This document shows, piece after piece, positions 30,001-45,000 of a DNA stretch of 64,000 nucleotides. The DNA comes from Astropecten irregularis (Eukaryota > Echinodermata > Asteroidea > Paxillosida > Astropectinidae). The notes below the pieces were generated by a model that worked only from the letters and a program-made list of their open reading frames with translations, was not told the origin of the DNA and ran no database searches. Within the stretch, counting starts at the first letter, position 1; each line of letters begins with the position of its first letter. The stretch spans positions 9,444,614 through 9,508,613 of the forward strand of contig OZ020258.1 in assembly GCA_963971285.1 (NCBI GenBank). Reading direction: 5' to 3'. The position numbers were made by a program, and so were the translations under genes.

Positions 30001-33000
30001 GTCGGACTGAGGGTGTGAACGGCGCTGCACCGCCTGCTAATGCTGACAGCAAACCACCGAGGGCTAAGTCGGCCACTCTGCCTGCGGAGGAAATAGGCAT
30101 CGCTATCGGTAGGTCTGCTCCATGACCCTAAGGCCAAAAAAAAAAATTATTGTGTTGCCCTCAAGTGGAAAAATTAAAATTTTGGGTCGGTCAGTCAATT
30201 TTTAATTTTTAATTTTTTTTGGTCGACTTTCAAACATTTATGAATAAATACAGGATGTATGGACACCAGGGCTTATAAATCTACGATCTTGGGTCGTTTT
30301 GAGGAGACAAGCATTTTTACTGCTAAATCTGACATTTTCTGTCAAAAATGGTGAGTTTTTATACTTTAGGACTCTGAGAAAAAAAAAAAAAAAAATATCC
30401 CAACCCAAGGTTTTGGCATTTTACGGTCGGTCGCTGAAGGCAAGACAACAATTTTTTTTTTGGCCTAATCCCACAGTTGCCCATTACCCTCCAGCAGCTG
30501 ATTTCACGAGACTTGAAATGTTGCGTCCGCATAACTTGCATGTTCGCAACATTTTCCTGCTTTGGTTGCACAAGTTATGGCCGTTTCATGAGACTTACGC
30601 AACATTTGTTCATTGCGTAAGTTACGATTTTGTGAAATCTGCTGCTGTATGGAAGAGACAATCAGTTAAAGTATTCCACTCAATAGACATAAGCCGTACA
30701 CTTCTGTGATTGGGCCCCAACCTCGGACGTCATTTAAACAATTGCATTGCATCCCTATGTAGGATATGATGGGTTATCCTTTGTAACTTGAGTTAGGATC
30801 GATCTTAGGGCTTCGTGAAATCGACCCCTGGACTCGCAATACTCCCTATCAGCTTATGTAGATCATTGACAGCTTATGTAGCCATCTTGGAGGGCCAAAT
30901 ACAAAGGTAATACAAAGACATGCTTGCCATTGTTAACTAAATCCTTTGTGACAGCAATATATAAAAATACACCATTGTATCTGGCCCTGTAAGATGGACG
31001 CCGGTGGCCTCAGTCGATACCAAAGCATTGCAAGTCAGTGGCTTCAACCCACAACTTGAAGAATTTGCCCCAGAAATATTGAGGTCTGCACTGGCCAATT
31101 TCATAGAGCTACTTAAGCACCAAAATTTGCTTAAGCAGCAAAAACCTTGGTATTAAATACAATCAGTATGCCAGCCCAATACAAGTCAAAAGTGGTAAAC
31201 ATCATTTGAAAATTTGGTTGGCAATCCTGTTTGATCAAGGAAGACTTTTCATGCTTTAGCAAATTTTGTGCTTAAGCAGCTCTATGAAATTGGCCCTAGG
31301 ACACCAAGCCATCGGCCATTTGGTTGTGGGACACTGGCTTCACCTGAATTTTGAATGACCTGTTTCTTGTTTTCTTGATCTAGGGAATCGGGATACAGCC
31401 AGTGCCACACGGAGGAAGAAAGAGCAGTACCGGAAGGAACTGGAAGAGCAGATGAAAGAAGCTCAGGAAGCTAAAAAGAGGTAAGCAGGAGAAGAACCGG
31501 AGACAACTTTCTTGTAGGAATCGATGCTCTTTATTAAATGGGATATTTGGCACAGGGGCCAATTTCATGGAGCTGCTAAGCATAAAAATTTGCTTAGCAC
31601 AAAAATACCAGTTTTTTTTTAGAATTGGTGTTATCTTTTCCGAAGGGTATACAAAGAAGGTGGAAAATGGATGGGCCATGAATAAATTATGATCATCCTT
31701 GCTAGCAAGTTTTCAATGAATGTGCCTTTGAAACTAGTCTGTGAAAAAAAACTTGGTGTCAGTTTGTTTTTGAGAGACAGTTTTCATCCCATTGAGGAGT
31801 AACATCTGGCAGCTGTTCAAAGAACACAGAACAGAACATTTTCAGCTGGCCAAATATTAAGGGATATGTAGTTCTATTTTTAATGCCCCATCCACCCATC
31901 CCCCGTATAGCAGGACTATTAACAGTGTGATTTTGATATGTTTCTGTTACAGGGAGAAACAGAACGAGCTGCGTATCAACGCAAGTGGAGCTCGGGATCC
32001 GGCCAAAAAGGTAACATTCGTTGAAAATTGTAAATTTGAGAGCTTAGTTTTTGGTGATATCCTCGCGCAATATCATTTTTACGTCTGAATCCTAATCCAA
32101 GTACTGATGCTGCTCTTGTCAGTTAAAAGTCTGCAACGAAAAAGTGCCAAATCAGCCATTTTTCATTAAAATCCACCAAATGTCCAATGAAATCAACAAT
32201 TTTTTCTTTCCACAAGGCATCAATTTACAACAGAATCCATCATTTTTTTAAAATTTTTGCTAGAGTCCATCCAATTCCTATAGAATAATTCTAAATTCAT
32301 TAAAATCCATTACTGCTCATTATTTTCTATCAATTTTCATCAGCGCCCATTCATTATCCATCCACCAAAGTTCATTAGTTACAGATCAGTCAGATTTTGC
32401 TGGATTTGTTAAAATTCAGTGCAAATTGAGGTCAAGATAGATTTCAAGGTAGTATCATACTTTGATATATTGTACAGAAACAGAAATCTTCACAGATTTA
32501 TCTATAACTTACAGGGTATAAAGATGGTGATGGTAGAAACATAGCGTTAACATTTTTATGCCTGAATTGCAGAAAAGAATAAAACCAATGACCAAAAACA
32601 ATTTTGATTTTCAGAAAAATGAAAAAACAAAAACGGTGAAAAGATGTTTAAAATAGTGCGGCTTTTTTTTCACTGTTTTCTAAATAAGTGGGCACCATAT
32701 TGGACTAGGAATTTCACAGATGACTGTTACTATATTTGTCTTGATATATTTGCTCATGAATCTGTATTTCTTTCACAAAAAGCAAAGTATGATAAGGCTA
32801 TGCATGGTAGAAGAACAGAAATAATTGATTTTGCGGTAACACCATGAGACATGAATTATACCTCTTTTTTTAGTTGTGTGGCTCTGAAAAGAGTTTGTTA
32901 ACTCAACGTTCTGAGGTGTTGCATGGATAATTCATGGTATTTATGATCACGAAGCACTATGGCAATGTAAAACCTGATGAACACTTTTCTCCCTCCAAAA

Positions 33001-36000
33001 GCCTGAAGGGCTCGGTGGGTACGGCAATCGCGGCCGCAACAGAACACCGGTACCCTCCCAGCAGCCCCCTCCTCAGCAGCTCACCACCCAGCAAGCAGGG
33101 TACCAGCCGTCGTTCTTGAACCAGGCCCAGGGGGGCAGTTTGGCACCCCAGGTACCCCCACTGGGGCTAGAAGAAGCCATTGCCAGATCAAGGTTGGGTG
33201 AAGCTCCCTTGATTGACAAGTAAGTTTGTTTAGAAGTCATGGAACCAATAAACAATTATTACTAGTTAAATCTGAATAGTATCTGGTACACAGGCTTCTT
33301 TCATTGCACATAAACACGTCAGTTTGAATTGCCCAGACTAAAGACTCTGTTGCTATATCACACGATTCTGGGCAAGCTTTTGCATAGCAATACCCATCTC
33401 TGGAATGGACTAGTTCCTTTGTGCCATTCTTATCCACTATGAACTGCATTTGTGCAAGACGTCTGTTATGCATTAAACTGAGCAAATGCTTGTCCCTAGT
33501 CATGTGATATGACACACCAATAATCAAAAGAGTTTAAAGATTTTGATGTTTAACTTGCACCATTGGCGAAAGTACAAACAATAGGCCTATTACATGGTGT
33601 TTCCGCAAACCGATCTACAAAGCACTAGATAGTTGACCATTATCCCTTAACCTACGTTAATATCTTTTTATATCTTTTTTTGGACAGGCCTTTTACTCTG
33701 AATAACTACCAAAGTGCCGTCGGAGTCAACTCCACCGATCCCTACTTGTACTATGGCATCCGAAATCCCTTGGACCCGGACCCTGGTAAGTTCACACATT
33801 CAATTCTCCTCTCTCTATAAACTCTGTGCCATGTGAACGCTGTCTTAAAACAATTTCAAACAGGGGTTTGGGTCGTTCTCTTTTAGAATGCGGTCTGGTA
33901 CCCTTTGATGTGTTACCTGACGACACAGTGTTACTGGTAACAATTGCAGGAACCAGACCTGTATTTTCACATGTACTTGTGTTTATTAGACGGAGGACAG
34001 GAAGCTAAAGGAATAACAATGAAACCATTCTTGTCCTCGGAATGGAATTCTTTTGTTTTAAAGTTGTCTTCGGAGGTGCAGATGTGTGCTTAGTCTATGG
34101 GAGTGTGTTAAATTTACAGGGACGCCGGTTCGAATCCCTCTCCAGTCAATTTTTCTTTGTTCACTTTTCAATGACTTGAAATTCAGTCAGTTTCCCTTGT
34201 GGTTTATTTGATGATTATATTAATTAAAAAGCCTTATCCCCTTTGAGTGATCCACCATGTACCATTCCCTAGTATCGGTGAAGTGATCCTTCGGATATAG
34301 CGGTGTGTGCATGGTTTCATGGCTTCTGACTGCCTAACGAACAATGATAATTGACTATTGGTGTCACCACCAACGCAGGGCTGGATGGTTTAGGTGGTAG
34401 AGCGCCCGTACGGTATTCAGGAGGTGGGCGCTTCAAATCCAGTCAATTTTTCTTTGTTCACTTTTCAATGACTTTAAATTCAGTCAGTTTCCCTTGTGGT
34501 TATTTGATGATTAAATTACAGGGACATTAGAAAAGACATAAAGTAATAGATTTTGTGGTAACACCATGTGACATATATTTATATATCTGTTGTGAGTATG
34601 GCCTGGCTCTGGAAAGAGCTCTGAAACTCGATGTTCCGGCCAGTATGCTCTGGCCGCCTTCAGGAGAATGCTACTTCCACCATGCGTAGCCTCAAATCTA
34701 AATAGAAAAATACAACGCCTTGTCCTAGGACAGTACAATGTACAAGCCAATTTTTGGTTTTGTTTGCGTTTTCCGGCAACCTGATATTTGTTTCAGTATA
34801 CTGACGCTGTAAAGTTCACGGATTATCGTTTCTTTTCGTAGATGCGGTGAGAACGTCGCGGACATGGATTGATTCCATGTCGCGGTCTCTCAGTCGAACT
34901 GGTGGTGAATATTTTTATCAAATACGCACATGAATTAATCTAACAATTTCACTGTTTGCACCATGACTTGTGTAACTTTTTCACCGATATTTGCTGTGGT
35001 CGATCTTTATTCACCGAGCACCGTAGAAATGTTGTCATTTTCCTGGAGTTATCAATTAAAAGTGTGTTTTCAGAACCTCACATTTACATGACTTAAAGGT
35101 ACAATACATGATTGGTAAAGGTCACAGGACAGCACTCATACTTTGTCTGATCAATCATGTACCCGGTACATGAAATAATAAACCTGTGGAAATTTGAGCT
35201 CAATCGGACATCTGAGTCACGAGAAAATAGCGAAAACCCGACTCGATTTTTCTTATAAAACATGAAGAATAGTTTACTTTATTGTTAGTGTTCCAAAAAT
35301 GGTTCGGACGAACTATCTTTGGAAAAGACACTAAATCTTGATTTGCTTGAAAAACCCAGCATCTGATGAACCAAGATTTCCCATGGTGACTGTTTGCACT
35401 GTTAAAGAATTGTTGAGTCCATTTTATGTCTCAAACTCAATTATTTTTTATTTTGAGGCCTTGCAAATCCTATATGCACCCTTTAATACCCAGATACGAT
35501 TTTGTGAATTTGTTGTTTATATTGAGAATGTATTAAAATCGTCTGAATGTTCATATGCTTTGGCTTCCAAAGTTTGTTTGGAAATTGTATTTTTATGATG
35601 GGCCATGATAACATTGTCTTGTATTGCAGTGACCTTAATATTAACACAGTGTACTAATGCATTCAGTTTTCACTCACAGGTTGTTTTGCCCCAAAAAGCT
35701 CCATGAATTTTTATTGTATTCACAGATATTCTAACTGTTATTTTGCCTTAATTTCCTCTAGGTTCTCTTTTTGGAAAAGATGGCGACACATTTGCTGGTA
35801 AAACAGCTTTTCTCCCCTCATAAAAAATGACAATTAGTTGTGCTTTCTATTTTGAGAGTTATCAAGACATTGTTATTTGTTGATAGAGTAAATTATAATA
35901 CATCTTAGTCAAAGTCTCTTTCATTTGTTTCACTCAGATGAATTTGAACACCTTAGAGTTAGAGAAATCCCACAAAATATTTATAAATTGATGTTTGGCA

Positions 36001-39000
36001 TGTTTGGAGACTGGATAATGTAGCCATATATTGGGGTGTGTAGTGGAGAATTGTGAAAATATGTTCTTGAAACAGACAAATGCCATTCACAGTAGATTTG
36101 TTTCATTGCAAAACAATGCTGTTATAGTGTCTGTTTTCTCATGAAAATGTCATATATTCTTATCCCAAGTTTCTGCAAAACCGGATAAGTTGAACGGTAC
36201 GTGTTTTTAGTTTTATTTTGAGTGATTTTAAACATTTGTTTTGTCTTTGTATCATCCACGAGGCTGAACTAAAAATATATCACAGTTATCATACACACAA
36301 ATGACATCATGATAAGGAAGAACATTAGAGACCTATGTACAAATTTACAATTGATGTTAATACATGTCATATTCTATAATTGGAGGGCTCAAATTTCGTG
36401 AAAAAAAAAGCACTGGACAGCAGGTCTAGTAATTGAAGCATTTTACTAGACCTGAACTTTTTTTACTAGACCTGTTGCATTCCTGTACATAGGAAAACCG
36501 TAATTGTATGCAATATTGTGTCAAAAATCATCAATTTAGGCAGCGTTTTAATAAATTAATTGTGCAAGGAAAACAAAATCACTAGACAGCCGGACTAGTG
36601 CAGTACGCACTTTACTTGACCAACACTGAAATCACTAGAGTCGGTCCACGGTCTAGTGGATATTTCAAGCCCTGTATCGACCTTGCCCTTACCGGCAATC
36701 ACAATTAATGTTCCATTCTTTGTGATTCTTTCGTTAATTGCATTTTGCCCTTGATATCAACTGAATGACATGAAATTCCAAATTGTTCTGTTAATGGGTG
36801 ACAGGAAACATCTAGTCTAGATTTCAACCTGGCCTGTGTTATATGAAGTCTATGAGAGGGACTGCCATATTGTCACTTGTCATAAAATGTTATTTTTTAT
36901 CATTGTTACTTTTGTAGGTTTCATGACTGATATTGAAATAGCACAGGGTAAGAAAAACAATTAAAGCCAATTTTGCCCCTTTATTCAACTGTCTGATGTA
37001 TTTCATTAGTTTAAGGGATTGTGTAAGCGTTCCATGTATGATTGAGTCATCTTAGGAAAAATAGAAATTTATTTGAAAAAGCATTTCCCATTTTAATTTT
37101 ACCGGAGAAGAATAGTGATTGATTGTGGTATTACACTGTGCTGTTGGATATAGATTATCCTGCGGACTCCAGCTTAGTGGTCCTTTTGGTTTAACCAAAT
37201 AGGCATCTACACTATGTGGATCGGTTTGCGGAAACACCATGAACCAGTCTCCTGATGAAGACTAGAGCAGGCTAGTCGAAACATTCAGACCTTACGAGAA
37301 GTGGCAACGAAATAGAAGTGCGAAAGTACAAACAATTCTTATATGGTGTTTCCGCAAACCGATCAACATACCAATTGTGACCATGCAAACCCTCAAATCT
37401 TTCTTGTATGTACATGTACACTAGTTTAGTGTATTAGAATTTGCGAGTTCAAATCCAACTTGAGCTATGATACAGCTCGCATGATTTTCTCATGTGCATT
37501 TTAGAGCACTATTAATATATTACAGTGCTGATACATGTATAAGTAATTCTATCATCATGATGGCAAACATAAACAAATCTAAACAAACTGGATACATACC
37601 AGAATTTGTATTCTTATGGAGACTTGGATTTGTTCTTGTGTACTAATGAACATTCTCCGAAGAGCAGAATTGGGGTCACTCCCATTTGAACCAGAATCAC
37701 TTCCCTGGGTTGACATTTCTAGGGAACATCCCTTTAATATATGAAATACTTCTCTTTGCAATGGATTTATACCATGGAAATTCACCTTTTTTGAGTTACA
37801 TGTAATTCCAAATATCAGTTTTGTGAAAACCTTGTGGAGACCTATACACCTTTAGAATTTCCTTGTGGAGGCATATTCAACTTAAATAGTGCTCGGTTTC
37901 CACAAGGCACCAGATATGCGTTCATGATTACTCTGTAAATCACCGGTCAATTCTCATATGTCCAATCCCAGCCAATGCAGACGGTAGACATGTGCAGACA
38001 CCCCAGCAGCAGCAGCAGCTTACCCCACGATACGGCAGACGGCAAGGTGCCCCTATTAACAGGCGTGCAGCACTCTAACCCCTTACACTAAATCTCTGGC
38101 TTCTCCGCACACTCTAATATTCAGTAATTTGTGTATCTTACCTTATTTTTTATAATACAAGCAGTGAACAAAACTCCCGCACAGATCCTTGTACGCTATT
38201 TCATTGGCTATGTGGAATACTCAGTTTGGTAGTGCGATTCAGAATACTTTGAATTTGATCATGCAAATGTCACCCATAGCATGTTTGGCAAAAGTTCTAA
38301 CATGCAGTAGACACTCCTTCCTTGCAATAGACTTATAAAATACAAATGGGGTTATTAGGGAGACAAGTTAGTATCTAAAAGTTTAAATTAGGGAGACTTT
38401 TTGATGTCTACCTAAGGTACCAGCTACCTTTTAAGACATATTTGTAATGTCCATATTTTAATAGAAGACAGAGAAATGCTCTCAATATGCGCCCCTAATC
38501 GCGATTATTTGTGTCCATACACAAATAAGTGCAATTATTTGCATGAATCGCGACGCAAATAGTCGTGCTTTTTGGTGTGTGTGAACTTGCCTTTTAAAGC
38601 TGTCCTCCATCTGTCGTTATGAAACAAAATTGAGTATTTACGCACGGACTGATGTGAAATGAGCACAGATTTGTAATTTTAAGAACATTTTCCAGTCAAA
38701 AGTTGTGTTGACTTTGCAGTGATCTAGTTCAGTGGTGTTTCTGTCTTTGATGAGATTTTGTCTCTTTTGGTCGGTGAGCAGTCCAGCTGGAAACGTCCAC
38801 TCCTCGTCGGCGTAGACTACCACAACAAGAATCAGGAGCTTCCCAAATATCTTCCCCATTTGCAAGTAATTCAACGACCTATTGCATTGTCACAATTTCA
38901 TGTTCTGGCAAATGACTCTTAAGGCCTTTTCACACGACGCAGAAAAAACTCTCAACCATTGAGACTTTTTTCATGGTTGCGAAATCTTAAAAACGGTTTT

Positions 39001-42000
39001 ACACTGGCCACTTTTGTGACCTTTCACATGGCACAGTGTAACATTTTGCAGGCCCCTCTTGAGACAGAATGCGGGTTATCGATAAACTGCATTTATTATT
39101 AAATGTAAAACGTTGAGTTTGCGCGTAAAGCGCAAGGGAGTGCGCGCGGTCTGCAAAGGCCATGTAACCATAGAAAGCACACGCATGTGCATTGCAAAGC
39201 ACTTTGTAAGGGACCCTTGAGAAATTCTGTTGTAGGTCTGGTCAAAATCTCTCAAGGATTCACCAAGGACGTCGGTCACTCTCAAGCATTGGTGTCCTTT
39301 TACACAAGAGAATTTCTCAATGGTTGAGAGTTTTTTTAGCGTCATGTGAAAAGGCCTTTAGGCTGCCTACATGTATACTAGTCCGTCTTTTGTTCATATA
39401 CTGTACATACCTTTTTCCAAAAAAGCATCATCTTTTGTGTTGTAGATTATTTTTTTGTGTGTGCAATCAAAGATCTAAACATTTTTTTTTAATTTTCAAA
39501 TTAGCATGTCACCAGGTGACATGCTAATTTGAAAATTAAAAAAAAGTGACCTTCAAATCGTAATATAATCTTTTGTGTCACTTTGTTTTGGGAAAAAAAA
39601 CCTTAGTGGCTGAAAAATAATTATTTCGAGTCCGGTCCGTCATTGAGGATCAATTGTCAATAGTGTAGAAAAGAAAGAACACTCTCTTCTGGCATTTTAT
39701 TTTAAAGTCTCTTTCGTCCGAGCAGAAAAAATATCATTGTATTCATTTCAACTGAAACTTTTGTCATCCTTTTTTCATTTTGTTTGGCTTGAAATTTAGA
39801 TTTTGAAATTAGAATATTTTGGTGGTAACTTGAGTCAACTGATTTCAACCGTAGTTGAATAATACTTGTATGACAGAGAATGTTACTCATTCTTCTGCTG
39901 CAAATTCATTTTTGACGCAAGTTCTTGACTCATCTTACTCCATGAGCCCCTCAAAGTGTCTGCAACTGCCCTGTCTGACATTTAGTTGTCGAACTGCCCT
40001 AGACCGCCCCAGAGCTCTGCTCTTTTAGTACTGAGGATTCAGGACAACTTTCAAACAACTTCTTAAGGGTCAGAATGTTTGTCTTTCAGCTAACGAAGAG
40101 CTTGAGAATCCTCCTCCAGTCCAGAAGACCATCACCGGCCGACGTACCCCTAGGAAAGCAGCTCTCAAACGTACTTTCCAAATTCTTTAAATTTTGAGGA
40201 CTAGATTCTGAAAATACAACAATGTATAATAATATATTGCCGTTGCTGCTCTGTTCATTGCCTTTGCTGTCCCTGGTGATTGTGTTGGTGCCCCTGGTCA
40301 TTGCCTTAGTGTCCTTGGTCATTGCCTTGGTGACCCTGGTGATTGTGTCGGTGCCCTTGGTCATTGCCTTGGTGCCCCTGGTCATTGCTTCGGTGCCACC
40401 TGTCATTGCCTTTCTTCCCCTGGTCATTGCCTTTGGTGCCCCTGGTCATTGCCTCTGTGCCCCTGGTAATTGCCTTGCTGCCTCTGGTCATTACCTTGCT
40501 GCCCCTGGTCATTGCCTTGCAGCCCCTGGTCATTGCCTTGGTGCCCCTGGTCATTGCCTTGCAGCCCCTGGTCATTGCCTTGCAGCCCCTGGTCATTGCC
40601 TTGCAGCCCCTGGTCATTGCCTCGGTGCCCCTTGTCGTTTGCTTGCTGCCCCTTTCCATTGCCTTGGTGCACCTTGTTGCCTCAGCTTTCACATAAGCTG
40701 CAGAGGCAATTATCTTGTAGCCCCATGCCCTTTTAATAAATATTCCAGTAGACATGATGCCAGTTTTCCCCAAAAACATTTCTTTTTGAAAACAAATATG
40801 TCCCAGTTGCGATTACCCAAGTTATACATGTATTTGCCATGTTGTGAACATTTCCCATAAGCAGAAAATGATTTTACAATTTTATGATCATAAAAGTAAT
40901 ATATTAAAATGACTTATTAAAATTGTTCTTAATGGTTTATTTTTAATTTGAATTAGCGCGTACAGTTACCGGAGTAACCAGCGGTGGTGCAGGCCCACAA
41001 CATGCCAAGGGGAAAGTCACATTCACACGTAAAAACACTAATTCCTCGTCTTTTGTGTGCTTAGCGTTCTTCCTCGATGTATTTATTTTAAATAGCTTCT
41101 TTTATTTAGCATAAATAACACAGCTCATTTTAGTTCTCTTTAAAGGTAGTATCATACTTTGGGTTTTATCAAAGAAATACAGATTCATGGGCAAAAATAT
41201 GAAGACAGATACAGTAACAGTCATCTGTGAAAATTTCAGTCCCATACGGTGCCCACTTTTTCAGAAAACAATGAAAAACAGCCACAGTATTTCTTAAGTC
41301 TTTTCTCTTTTATTTTTGATCTTTTGAAAGATCAAAAAGATTTTCGGTCGTTGTTTTACTAATTTCTGGATAAATACATCATTTCAGGCGGAACAATTGT
41401 AAGGGTATGTTTCTACCACCACCATCTTCATACCCTGTATTAAAGTTATACGTAAATCTGTGATCTTTTCTGTTTTGGTTTCTTACCAAAGTATGACACT
41501 ACCTTGATGAAACATATTATAGCCCTCCTAACTCTAAGCATCTGATATATTTCAGATCACACGATTTTGCTCGATGAGCAGATTGCAACACTTAATTACT
41601 TGTATCAATTTTCATAGGAAACAGAAGTAATACATCTTCCAAATTTTTCAGAATTTCTACCTAACTTTCATTTGTAACATACCAAGTAATGATAACATAA
41701 AAAGAAAAAAACAAAAAACAAATAAAAGCGAAGTAAACAGAAAAATTTGAACTTTCCTTTGCAAAAAAAAAAAAAAATTGAATTTGTTGTAATAATAACA
41801 TTGAAATACCATTTCTTCAGTTCCAGATCCGTCGGATTATCCACAACGTCAGAGCCAACTCAACCAGAACACTTACAACCGTAAAAGATTTTGTATTTGT
41901 TTGTTGTGGCTTGCAAAAGTTTCTTTCCAGATTTCTATCACATTTGTCAACTTCAAAAACAATAACAAACAAACAAACAAACAACAAAACATAAAACCAG

Positions 42001-45000
42001 ACACTACTAATGACTAACTGACTACAATGCCATCAGGGTTCTAGCCAGACCAATTTTAGTGGTGGGCTCTAGAAATGAAGTTGAGCCGTGGTGAGAAAAA
42101 TGCAGCGCAACATGATCAATGTCCAAGGCCAACATTTTCACCGTTCTGACGGCAGCCCCATTTAATAGTATAAAGCTACATTTTAAGGACTGATATTCAA
42201 TGAAATTCAGGTGTATAACAGAAAATATTGAACTTTTATTCAGGAATGTGATCAAAATTCACGATATTGGCAATACTTTTATTCACTCTGCGGAAATTCG
42301 TGCTGGGCGGCAGAGTTTATTTCAGACCTACATTGCGGGCGCAAATTTCCAGTGCCGGGCTGGCCCGCCCAGCGCCGCCCACCGTGGCTAGAACCCTGAA
42401 GAACCCACAAAGGAAAACAAAAATGTCATGTAAAAATAAATTCTTTGATGATTTTTTTTTTTCAAAATGACAACAGACCGATCCAGTAAGCCCCTCCCAT
42501 TGCACATGTGGGCAATGAACACGTGTTCCTCTCCAATGTCACACTGCACGTTGCTGTTGCCCTTATGTACACGCGCGTACATTTGTCGGACTTTAGTGAA
42601 CGCATATTGGACATAAACCACGACTGTGATTGGTCAGAAACAAATGGGGCGTGGCTTAATGGATCGATCTATTCTTTTAAGTTGTAATTTGATATGCAGA
42701 CAGTATGTTCTCCTAATTATAACTTTTGTTGATAGCATCAACATTCTTCAATTGAATGAATTCACCACAGACCGTTGTACCACCATCACAGATGTTGTTC
42801 AAATATTGGATTTGTCATGATTGTTGTTGTTATTTTGCAGTGTTGCACATCACAGATTTGATTCACCTGATGCACAAGTACAAAAAACCTCATTGATGTC
42901 TTAAACCCTGTCTACATGCAGGTCATTATGCCTGTTTAAGTAATAGGTGTGTGGGTCACCAGACTCATTCCTTGTTATGTGTACAATGTACTTGTGGGCC
43001 TAACTTTTAGATTCTTTCTCTTTGGTTCGCATTTAGAATCTTTGGAGGCTACTTAGACGTTTAGGAAAACTTGTGTTTCTCCAAGTGACAATACAGATTT
43101 GCCATTTCCCAAATTGATTAAAATTTATAATAATCTAAAGTAGTGGATTTTGCAGAATGGCATTGCATTGTAATCTGCAATAATCTTGGCATATTATTGA
43201 TGCACGTATGGTACATGAACTATTGAAAATTGCACAGTAGATTGCTTTAATAACATTTTGTGCTGTTATTTTTATATGACAGTCCTTAACAAATTGTTCT
43301 TCTCATCTGATAACAGTGTCAGTAACAGTGGGTCCCTGTAGTATTTAGTCAGCCATATAACTTTACTAAAGCAAACCAAATCTATCCCTTTGAATGTCAA
43401 AAATGTTGTTGTAAAGTACACAGGACTGCCCAAGCCTTGCATCCTACAAGTAGCTGTATGAAAGTGCCAAAGATATACTGCACATGTTGGACTTTTGGCA
43501 GATTTAGGTTTTTTTTATAGGACAATCACAAGTCTTCTTGTCACCAAGAACAATGTGAAATTGCTGAGCTTGTTTGTGAAACCTGTTGATTTATTCTGAA
43601 TCCTTTCCAGAGTTCCTGGCCAATCATAGGCAGCAGCCAGTTGGAGTTGAGCAGAAACTACGAGCTAGTAAATACAAATTATGACTACAAATTCTTATCA
43701 TAAATATCTTCATTAGTTTTTTTAATATAACATTAACATACAATCACCCCAAATCCCTTACAACCCTTAAAATTCCCATGAACTGCTCAGAACACTGCAG
43801 AACATGGCAGAATCCCTCAGAATCACTCAGAATCCCTCAGAATCCCTCAGAACCCCTCAGAATCCCTCAGAATTCCTCAGTGCCCCTCAGAATCCACCAG
43901 AACCCCTTAAAACACCTCCACAATCACTCAGAACACCTCAGAATCTCTCAGAACCCCCCATAATCCATCAGAACCCCCGTAATCCCTCAGAACCCCCCAG
44001 AATCCCTCAGAACCCCTTAAAAACCTTCCACAATCACCCATAATCCCTCAGAATCCCTCAGAACATCCCAGAATCCACCATAACTCCTTAAAAACCCTCC
44101 ACGATCACTCAGAACATCTCAGAATCCCTCAGAATCCCTCAGATCCCTCAAGAATTCCCAAGAACTCCTTTAAACCCCAGAACTCCTTAAAATCACCCAG
44201 AACGTCTCAGAACTCCTTAAAATCACCCAGAATCCCCCACAACCCCTTAAAAAAACCACAATAACTCAGAATCCCTCAGAACATCCCAGAATCCCTCAGA
44301 ACCCCTTAAAAACCTCCACAATCACTCAGAACATCTCAGAACCCCCAGAATCCTTCAGAACCCCTTATAAAAACTCCACAATCTCTCGAAACCCTCAGAA
44401 TTACTCACAATTCCTAAGAACCCCCCAGAATTCCTCAGAACCCCTTAAAAACACTCCACAATCACTCAGAACATCTCAGAATCCCTCAGAACCCCCAGAA
44501 TCCCTCAGAACCCCTTAAAAACCCTCCACAATCACTCAGAACATCTCAGAATCCCTCAGAATCCCTCAGAATCCCCAGAATCCATCAGAACCCCTTAAAA
44601 ACCCTCCACAATCCCTCAGAATTCCTCAGAGGCTCTTATAAACCCTCCACAATCACTCAGAACACTCCTTAGAACCCTTTCTTCATTCCCACCTTAGCTC
44701 TCCGAATAAATGATAAATTCAAATCAATGAATATTAGTTGGGAAAAAAAACAGTTTCAAACAATGATTTTCGGAATTCTACTTAGGCTGGATTAATTAAT
44801 TTATTCTCGTGATCAAGTTAAGGAATCTTGTAATGAAACTCATCACAGTGGATATTTGTTCTACATGTTTTTGTTTTTGTTTGTGTTTGTGTTTTCAATG
44901 AATATCACCTCTGCTGCATATCTGTATGTAGGAGCTACAGGTCAGGACAACGTGCTTGGTTTTCTAACAGCCTATGACTCCTATCTCCGAAAAGAGAAGG

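Noticed and set aside
40222..40860. Open frames of 212 and 157 codons on opposite strands
   Set aside because: They come from a 21-bp tandem repeat whose length is a multiple of three; peptides are simple repeats on both strands.
42841..42900. Extra CSPP1 terminal exon after TTTTGCAG
   Set aside because: In phase it gives only 19 codons before a stop and would end the protein before the conserved C-terminal half; the 24-to-25 splice is in phase without it.
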